A stretch of 64,000 nt of DNA from Punctularia strigosozonata HHB-11173 SS5. Taxonomy: Eukaryota; Basidiomycota; Agaricomycetes; Corticiales; Punctulariaceae. A program made the translations under genes and the position numbers. Positions 57,287-64,000 of the stretch are shown one piece after another. Each line of letters begins with the position of its first letter. Within the stretch, counting starts at the first letter, position 1. The stretch is taken from contig NW_006767443.1 in assembly GCF_000264995.1 (NCBI RefSeq), forward strand, positions 869,355 through 933,354. Reading direction: 5' to 3'. The notes below the pieces were generated by a model. It was not told where the DNA came from. It searched no databases and saw only the letters and a list, made by a program, of their open reading frames with translations.

Positions 57287-59434
57287 CTATGCTTTCTTAC
57301 TCGAGGTGACAGGGTCCTTAAGTTTGTGTATCGCCAGCCAACGTTCGTGGCAATCCTCCAACCGCTTTACGACCTGCTCGATGGTCGGTCGCGAAGCCGG
57401 GTCATGGCTCAAGCAATCGTAGGCCAGGTCATATACATCGTCGTCCATCCTTCGCTTGTCGGCCACGGTATCCAAAGACCGCGGCGATGGGAGCGCTAGC
57501 TTCCGTTTGTCCGTGTCGGAGCTTGCGATTGCGTCGTACAAGCACTGTTCGGGAGGTTTGCCCGTCATGATCTACCATTCGCGTTCACTTAGGCGTTTGA
57601 ATGATGAAAATAGGACATGAACTTGCTCGGATAATGAGCGCGCCTAAGGGCCAGATGTCCGCCTGCTTGTCGTAGCTGTTGGGACTCAAGGGGTCGCACT
57701 CCGGGGCGGTGGTCCTACGGTGCAGAAATTTGTAAGGAGAGTGGCAAGGACATAACTCTGAAATCAAGGCACGCACCACTGCGTCTCAGGATATGCTGAT
57801 GATGGAAGCCAAAGGCCTGAATCCGAGATGAACTGTCGCAAGGTGAATTTGTGCTAACAGAGACGTCCGTAGCGACATACTTGGGCATTGTAGAATTTCG
57901 AGAGGAAAATTTCCGGCTGTCCCGTCTTTTCCATGACCTGGAACGTCGCCTTCCGTTGCGAGATGAGGATATGTAAGGAACGAGGATGGCACATCACATA
58001 CCCCGTCAAGCGTGCCCAACACTACGTTCCTTGCATGGATTGATCTTACACAGCGCGCCATCTTGACGAGCTACAGAACTGTAAGCATCAACCGCGACGA
58101 ATATTCACAGGGTGCATACCAGGAGGAGGCGGTCCGCGTCAGGGCGCCCCGCGATGTAGGCGACGACTGAACCGAGCGTGCAAGGGGTAAATAACGTGCT
58201 ATTACAAGGCGGCGTCAATACGGCCACCGACGTTGAATGAGGCTGACACTTGCAGTAGCCCGAACGTTCGCTTGCAGAACCCCCAAAGAGGTAGAACAAC
58301 GCCCTCATCATCTTCCTCGTATATCTTCCTCCATATCTCGAAGCCACGTTGGAAGCGCTGTCGGATCATTAGCATTCAGGGGTAAAAGCGTGATGTTAGT
58401 GGTGAGACACGCTCACTTCCTTGGCGCGATCCTTCTTGTGGGGGTGCCAAAAGGTCGACTGCGGTTGATCTAAAAAGTGGCCCGATCTGTGCCGAACCGT
58501 CGTGCGCCCTTGCAACGGGCTCTTGTGCAGCAGCACGTCCACGGTCTCGTCGCAATAGACATCCCCCAGCGGATATCTCGCCAGTTCGCATGCACGTCGG
58601 AGGGCCGGTCGTATATCCACATACTTCTTTTCGGGCATGATATCACGGAACTATAGTATCACGTCAGCCCCACCGGCGCAATGCAAATAATGCATTGGAC
58701 GTTAGCACCTTCCGAAGTTCCTGAACACGATCCACGATCTTCTGCCTATGTTTCCTCCAGTCGCTCTTCTCGACTTTGGTTGCGCACAACACATCGAGGG
58801 AGTCGATGACGGCTGTCGTCGAAGGAAGGCAGCCGTAGCGGCTTCCCGGTTTCTGTGCGTTCCATAAGTCGACTTCGACGAGATGACGGGACGAAGTCAA
58901 CGAACGGCGTAATCAGCCACCTTCCGGATGTTCTGGATGCTCTTCTGAATCCACTCCAGATCTCGTTCATTCATCTTAGCATTTACGTAGTGGTCGGCAC
59001 TACATTGATATTCAGGGTCAATCCGATCGCTAACGAGCGCCATGACGCTGCGATGACGAACGAGCGTGTCAGTACTGCACCCTTCGATCATGGATTTTCG
59101 AAACTACTCACCGGGAAACTTCGGGTAAATATAATTCGACGCTGAATCGGACGTGGTCGTGCTCTGAACGATGGAACGTCTTGTCGCAGTTCTTGCGGTA
59201 GAGCGCGAGTATCATCCTATCCAAGAACAGGAAGAGCAGCCGGTACGCGTAATGCGTTTTCTGTGTGTAAGCGTGCGGCTGGTTGTAACGGAACCGTTCC
59301 TCGGCTATCTCCACCCAACCTCGAAGCCATCCGATCTCTTCTTTCATGAAAGGTATGCTTTCCTTCAAAGCGCTTTCCCTTGCATACTCTTCCGCGATGA
59401 AGTCGGGCCACCAGTCGTCGGAATGTCCGGGCAT
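57287..59434 (-). CDS. Divergent protein kinase-like protein, probable pseudokinase
   Basis: Several exons on the minus strand run from MPGHSDDWWPDFIAEEYARE to the end at 57287. An N-terminal helical region (FMKEEIGWLRGWVEIAEERF) is followed by segments of unknown fold (DLEWIQKSIQNIRKVADYAV). The kinase part is recognised from its C-lobe: TTAPECDPLSPNSYDKQADI and WPLGALI correspond to the APE and DxWxxG motifs. MDDDVYDLAYDCLSHDPASR and PTIEQVVKRLEDC correspond to the last helices. The catalytic-loop position reads SIHARNVVLG, without HRD, and no DFG was found. It is unlike families A and B. Exon borders in the middle are uncertain. Confidence 0.6.
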
Positions 59435-60810
59435 GCTCGAGGGTGATGAAGGTGATGTTGATGAAAGAGCGGCACGGGTGAAACTTGAGGTGGCGATAGA
59501 ATAGTCGCCATAGCATACATGCGTGCCTTTTTATACGCGGCCCAGGACTGTGTGGCGCCGAATTTTCTTCTTCGATTCCATGCTACACCGTCCAGCGTTG
59601 CCATATCAATGCTTTGTCTGCCGGATTGAAACGAGAAACGAAAGGGAGCAGGCGTATGCGGTTTCGCCGATCCTGACAACCGCTAGCAGCCTCTTCGTGC
59701 CCCTGTTCCCGATATGTCAGCTGCATATCAGGAACTCGCACGACAGTGCAGTGTTTCTTGTCAGAAGAGACTTACATATCGCAGCTATCATATGATAGAA
59801 CATGCTTGAACAAACAGGCGGAGTCTCCAGTCGGGGTTTGTTTGAGACAGCACAAAAAATGCTGTCGTATTGTGGCACGCGGTCGACCGTGCATCTCTTC
59901 CCGAACCAGCACAGACATGTTCAGAATCCGTGGTCGCGAGCACACTCCATCCGCATCAGATACCCGTAGCAGCATTAGCAAGAGGACTCGAAGTCCTGAG
60001 GAGGCACTCAGTACTGATCATCGAATGACCAGTCCGCGCATCATGGTGGGATTCATGGAGCTCTGAGGTCTCTCTCGTAGTAGAAGCTACCGCAGCATGC
60101 TCCGCAGATAAGTATTGCGTCCAGCGCAGTTGATTGCACGGCGGTCGCTGGCAAAAGAGAAGGCAAAAGCGGAGAAAAGCGCCAAGAGCGATGGTGATTG
60201 GGTACAGCCACGCCTGCTTGGCCTCTCCCTCGGCATTGCGGACATGGCCCTGGTCGTGCTTACTTCGATATCCACGATGAACTTGGATGACTTAGCAAAA
60301 ATGCATCGATTCATATAAGATTAGGCTATGATGCAACCTCCCGCTGTGCAGCTCTCTGCGCGGCCCACAGCCTCGCCGAACCGGCCTTGCAGGACAGGCG
60401 TATCGCCCCCGGCTACCAGGCGTCTGCGACCAATCTGTCTCCCTCGTCCACCTCCAACCGAGCCGTGGGCATCGGACACGCCCAGGGGTACCCGAAAAAC
60501 CCACTGCGCCCGGTGCTGTCCACCTCTCTTCCTTAGCTGTTAAACATCTGGTTCTCGTCTCTTTTGACCTTTTCTCTCTTCATCGCCCTCTTTGTACCGC
60601 GAATATCTTGGCTCGGAGCTCAAGTAATCGTCGTGTAGTCCTCGAACCGTACTTCTGTCCAAGCCAGGATATTACAGCGGAGCAATCTTCTACTGCACTT
60701 CATCGGCCCTAGGGATCTTAATATTGCGTTAGGTACGTAAAAAGGGCAAGAGCACAACGTGGTACCCACCTGACTTCGCCCTCCTCCCACAGCTTAAGCG
60801 GTCGCATACC
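59435..60810. other. Intergenic, no gene firmly seen
   Basis: 1.4 kb between divergent genes. Frames at 60115-60318 and 60328-60543 have no domain signal. One A-type motif, AAAAATGCTGTCG, lies at 59855-59867, without an A gene nearby. Confidence 0.4.
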
Positions 60811-63000
60811 ATGGGCGGAATTACCACCGGCGTCGTAGTCGGGATCGTCTTCAGCTCCCTCATCATCGTCTGCATCTTCGTCGCCTTCCTCGTACCTTGG
60901 ATCCGCAACCGTCGCTCCCGCTCCCGCCCCGCATCCTCCCAGTTCGAGTTCAAAGCGCCCAAAGACGTCGAATGGGCTCCTGACCACGAGCGCGGCGCCT
61001 CCGACCAACCGCTTCTCCGCAATCACCAGCACGACCGTAGACCAAGCGAGACGGAGCAGTACGCGCGGCCGTCTGAGTCCGGCCACGACCACGACCACGA
61101 TATGCAACAGACGTCCCTGCCCATGCCCCTCTACAGCCCTGTGCGCGCTGCCAGCCCACCTGCCCTCGCACCCACGGCTGCGCCATCAGACTTGCAAGAC
61201 GTCGCGCTTTCAGCTGCGCCCTCTAGATCGCTTTCGCCTCCGCCTCAAGGGGCAACCGGCGACCGCTGGCGTCCCGGCCAAGTCTCCTTCCAGAAGCCCG
61301 GACCGCCTCTCGCAATCCCCGCTCGCCCGCAGCGCACGCACACCTCGCGTACAGCGATGACCACGACCACGATGGGCTCGGTTTACTCCCAGGAGTCCGC
61401 CACGATGTCGCAATACGAGTCCCTTTTGGCCGCGGCGACGCGCCCGTTTGATCCGTACGAGCTTTACGACCACGCCGAGGTCGACTCGGACCTCGTCCTC
61501 AGCAGCCCTGCTTCCTCCACGTCGACGCAGTTCGCGTCCACGATACGAGCCTCACCAACGACGCCCCGACGAGACATTGACGCTAGCACTCCTCGCGCAC
61601 TGCGCGCTAAGCTCGCCAGTGCGGTTCGGCACAGCAAGATCGGGCCCGAGCTCCAGCGACCCGCGTTCACCACGCGCCCGTCTAGCGTCCCACCCCCCGC
61701 CGAGGACCACCTTCCCGTGCCGAGCCTGACAGTCGAGAGCGCGAGCCAGCGTTCCGAATCGTCCGCCGCGTCGAGCTTCGTTTCCCCAGTACCAGTAGTT
61801 CCCGTGTCCCCTCCTCTCGATCTCGTCCCCAGTCACCAACGCAGCCGCTCCGCCTCCGACTCTCGTCGCTCGATCAGCTCGTTGCCGCCCCAGCCTGCAC
61901 CCGCACTGAAGAACCCGCTGCCTCAGCCTCCGCGCACCCGCACAAGCATGCCTGTCCGTCGCTTACCGTCCCCACCCGCGGTGTCTGCCCAGCCCCAGCC
62001 CCTTCACCAGAAGAACGCCAGCATCGGAGTCCGGAGCAAGCTCGCGCCAACCACAGGTCTCGCCCTCACCATCCGCCCTCCTCCCAGTTCGCACTCCCGT
62101 ACCACCTCAACTACTCCTCACGCCCCGAGCTCCTCCTCCGCATCCCCGCCTCCGCCCTCCACCCCGCGCGGCCTACCTTCCATAGCATCCTCCGACCGCA
62201 TTCCCGCTACTCTCGCTTCCATCCCCACCATCGCCTCCACGCTCGGCCTGGCGACCTCCGCCTCCACCTCGTCCTCCTCCATGTCCTCCTCCGCAGTCGC
62301 GCCCTCGCCCTCTTCGCTCGCTCCGCCCTCCACCGCCCACCTCCCCTTACCACCCGCCCCACCCGTTCCGCGCCGCTCCTCCAAACGCGTGCTCCCCTCG
62401 AAACACAACCCACTCGCGAGCCGCGCGCCGACGCTCCCGCCCGTCCCCTCCGTCGCCGACTTCGGCTCTTTCGACGCCTCCTCGCGCCTGCCCTCACCCT
62501 CGCCCTCACCCTCACCCTCACCCTCACCCGCCTCTCCCTCTTTCTCGCGGCCCTCGCCCGAACGGCTACCCTCTCCCTCACGACCCTCAGACGCCACGAC
62601 CGGCACCTGGCTCGCCCTCACCCCGCTCACCTCCGCCTTCCGCGCCTCCGTCCACACCAACCTCTCCGTCTCCTCCACGGCCTCCACCGCGCCGCCAACG
62701 CGCAAGCCCACCCTCCGCTCCTCGCCCTCCTACGCCTCCACCTCCGCCGCGTCCTACACCACCTCCGCCACCGAAGACGCGCGCGACCGCGCCTGGGACG
62801 AGCTCAAGCGTACACACGGCATGGCCGCCCTCGGCGCGGCGCATCCGCCCGTGTTACGGCCGGCGACGGTCCAGACCAAAGGCCGCAAGGGCTCCACCCG
62901 CCTGCTCCCGCCGAGTTCTGTGCGCGAGCCCCGCGTGGCGCTGGGGGAGCGCAAGGGATCCGCGAAGGCGCAGATCGGCATCGTCAGGTCGGGTCTGTAA
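60811..63000 (+). CDS. Single-span membrane protein with long Ser/Pro-rich cytoplasmic tail
   Basis: An uninterrupted 729-residue frame. Residues about 7-29 (GVVVGIVFSSLIIVCIFVAF) form one transmembrane helix, directly followed by the basic stop-transfer IRNRRSRSR, so the large remainder should face the cytosol. That tail is low complexity: Ser/Pro/Thr-rich with His-Asp repeats near 61083-61100, many SPPPSTP-type stretches, and a perfect Pro-Ser dipeptide run near 62495-62530. It ends with a short basic tail (RKGSAKAQIGIVRSGL). The first 6 residues are too short for an ectodomain, so a 5' exon with a signal peptide may exist upstream. No family was recognised. Confidence 0.65.
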   Translation: MGGITTGVVVGIVFSSLIIVCIFVAFLVPWIRNRRSRSRPASSQFEFKAPKDVEWAPDHERGASDQPLLRNHQHDRRPSETEQYARPSESGHDHDHDMQQTSLPMPLYSPVRAASPPALAPTAAPSDLQDVALSAAPSRSLSPPPQGATGDRWRPGQVSFQKPGPPLAIPARPQRTHTSRTAMTTTTMGSVYSQESATMSQYESLLAAATRPFDPYELYDHAEVDSDLVLSSPASSTSTQFASTIRASPTTPRRDIDASTPRALRAKLASAVRHSKIGPELQRPAFTTRPSSVPPPAEDHLPVPSLTVESASQRSESSAASSFVSPVPVVPVSPPLDLVPSHQRSRSASDSRRSISSLPPQPAPALKNPLPQPPRTRTSMPVRRLPSPPAVSAQPQPLHQKNASIGVRSKLAPTTGLALTIRPPPSSHSRTTSTTPHAPSSSSASPPPPSTPRGLPSIASSDRIPATLASIPTIASTLGLATSASTSSSSMSSSAVAPSPSSLAPPSTAHLPLPPAPPVPRRSSKRVLPSKHNPLASRAPTLPPVPSVADFGSFDASSRLPSPSPSPSPSPSPASPSFSRPSPERLPSPSRPSDATTGTWLALTPLTSAFRASVHTNLSVSSTASTAPPTRKPTLRSSPSYASTSAASYTTSATEDARDRAWDELKRTHGMAALGAAHPPVLRPATVQTKGRKGSTRLLPPSSVREPRVALGERKGSAKAQIGIVRSGL

Positions 63001-63355
63001 GGCGCGACGGCGCTCGAGATTCTAGGAACATGATTCAGGACATTTCACTGTTCAGCATAACTTATCACCTTGCCACCACTACGCTCATGACGGACCTCTG
63101 CGTACGCGTCTGTACTATAGCCTTCACCCAACGACAATGCTTAGCACCCCTGTGTTATAATTCAGTAATACTACGTACCATCGAAGAGGACCCTCGATTC
63201 CACCACGAAAGTATGCGGGCACGCGGCGTTGTAGACCAAGAACATGATCCATTCCCGTACATATCCTACATCTATAGTACACTACTTACACGATGCTACA
63301 GTAGTGATACAAAGGCTGCGCCTAATATAATACAAGACTCCGCGTTCCACCAGTC
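63001..63355. other. Convergent intergenic spacer
   Basis: No gene recognised; probably the two 3' UTRs of the flanking genes. Confidence 0.4.
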
Positions 63356-64000
63356 CTAAGCCAGCGACGACTTCGGCTCCTCGGCGCTGGCGGCCTGCTG
63401 CGTGCTATTGCCTCCTGTGATGGCCGACGAGTTCACGATCTTGACCTGCATCTCCAGCGGGTGGAAGACAAGCGTTACGGGTACGCCAGCAGCGGACGCC
63501 GCGGTCGCGTTCGACGAGGAGGCAGCGGTCACATTGGTCGCCTCGGCAGCCATGATGGGCGGGCGGGAAGCGGTATCGGGGAAGTCAACAGCTGCCTCAC
63601 TCACGTTCGCGGCGGCGGGTGCGGCGGCGGAATGCAATTGCATGGCCACGTCACCTCCACCGATAGGGCGGACGACGCCGCTTTCCGTGTCGTAAGCGAA
63701 AGCCTGGGCGGTGGACATACTGGCGGCACTCTCCGGGCAGAGCTTAAGGCCTATGGCTCCAAGGAGACCGTCGAGCACACCGCCGACCGTGGCGCACAAA
63801 GTTGCAAGAACATCATCAACCGCGCCGGACATCGCGGATATCGGATTGAAGGCGTCAACGGTGAGCTGTCGACGGGTCCAAGGTTAATACGAACAGAGTG
63901 GGATCACGGACACGAACCTGAACAGGAACCTCCGTAGCGTTCAACGATGACATATTCAGGCCAGCGCTTTGCGCGTCTTCCTCGGAGAGGAAGACTAGGC
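63356..64000 (-). CDS. Unknown protein, C-terminal part; gene leaves the window
   Basis: I do not recognise the family. Reading from the window edge, LVFLSEEDAQSAGLNMSSLN and ATEVPVQ end an exon. After a short intron, LTVDAFNPISAMSGAVDDVL and ATVGGVLDGLLGAIGLKLCP continue to the stop at 63356. The rest is Ala/Ser/Thr-rich with several N-x-S/T sites (NVSEAA, NVTAAS, NATAAS, NSSAI, NSTQQ), which fits a secreted or cell-surface glycoprotein. The internal ATG at 63832 is probably not the start, because the frame runs on upstream through an acceptor (CGACAG). Confidence 0.55.

Noticed and set aside
60115-60543. Two small frames upstream of the membrane protein
   Set aside because: The first begins with TTG, neither has domain signal, and no convincing splice joins them to the downstream gene.
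62118-62711. Glu/Gly-rich minus-strand frame
   Set aside because: Shadow of the Ser/Pro-rich tail of the membrane protein; composition follows from the opposite strand.
1-64000. tRNA, rRNA and CRISPR features
   Set aside because: No cloverleaf-like B box context, rRNA core or regular spacer-repeat array was found by eye.

Overview
The window is nuclear DNA of a filamentous basidiomycete, most likely an agaricomycete. Genes are broken by many 45-80 bp GT-AG introns, coding GC is high in the flanks, and two paralogous fungal kinase-like families are expanded. I saw no tRNA, rRNA, CRISPR array, intact transposon or virus-like element. All protein names come from reading motifs by eye, without a database search.

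Left flank (1-16 kb) is ordinary housekeeping: a mitochondrial pyrimidine nucleotide carrier (RIM2) divergent from RNA polymerase III subunit Rpc25; a hypothetical gene; a LisH/Flo8-type transcriptional regulator; a very long triple-START lipid-binding protein with a C-terminal membrane anchor, divergent from pyridoxal kinase; and an F-box protein.

Centre (16.2-52.9 kb) is the remarkable part: an array built from three gene families that I call A, B and C. A is a protein kinase followed by an SH3 domain, a middle SH3-like domain and a final SH3 domain. B is a second, different kinase family that lacks a visible glycine loop but keeps the HRD and DFG residues. C is a protein of unknown function. 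The unit is B and C head-to-head, with an A gene downstream of C. It occurs five times: once inverted (A1-C1-B1), then B2-C2-A4, B3-C3/A5, B4-C4-A6 and B6-C5-A7. The B-C start-to-start gap is 563-592 bp in four units and 708 bp in the fifth. Each family has its own conserved upstream motif in every copy I could inspect. Extra or damaged copies are B0, A2, A3, B5 and A8. The array is being actively rearranged: C3 runs into A5 across a clean recombination joint, and a 172 bp piece of the neighbouring F-box gene, with its start codon, sits at about 98% identity between a truncated A copy (A6) and a truncated B copy (B5).

Right flank (53-64 kb) returns to single genes: a family 1 UDP-glycosyltransferase, the protein phosphatase 1 regulator YPI1, a divergent kinase-like protein, a single-span membrane protein with a long Ser/Pro-rich tail, and the 3' part of an unknown gene that leaves the window.

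Shared architecture and promoter motifs suggest that A, B and C work together, perhaps as a rapidly evolving signalling or recognition module. That role is inference; nothing in the sequence shows a substrate or a phenotype.
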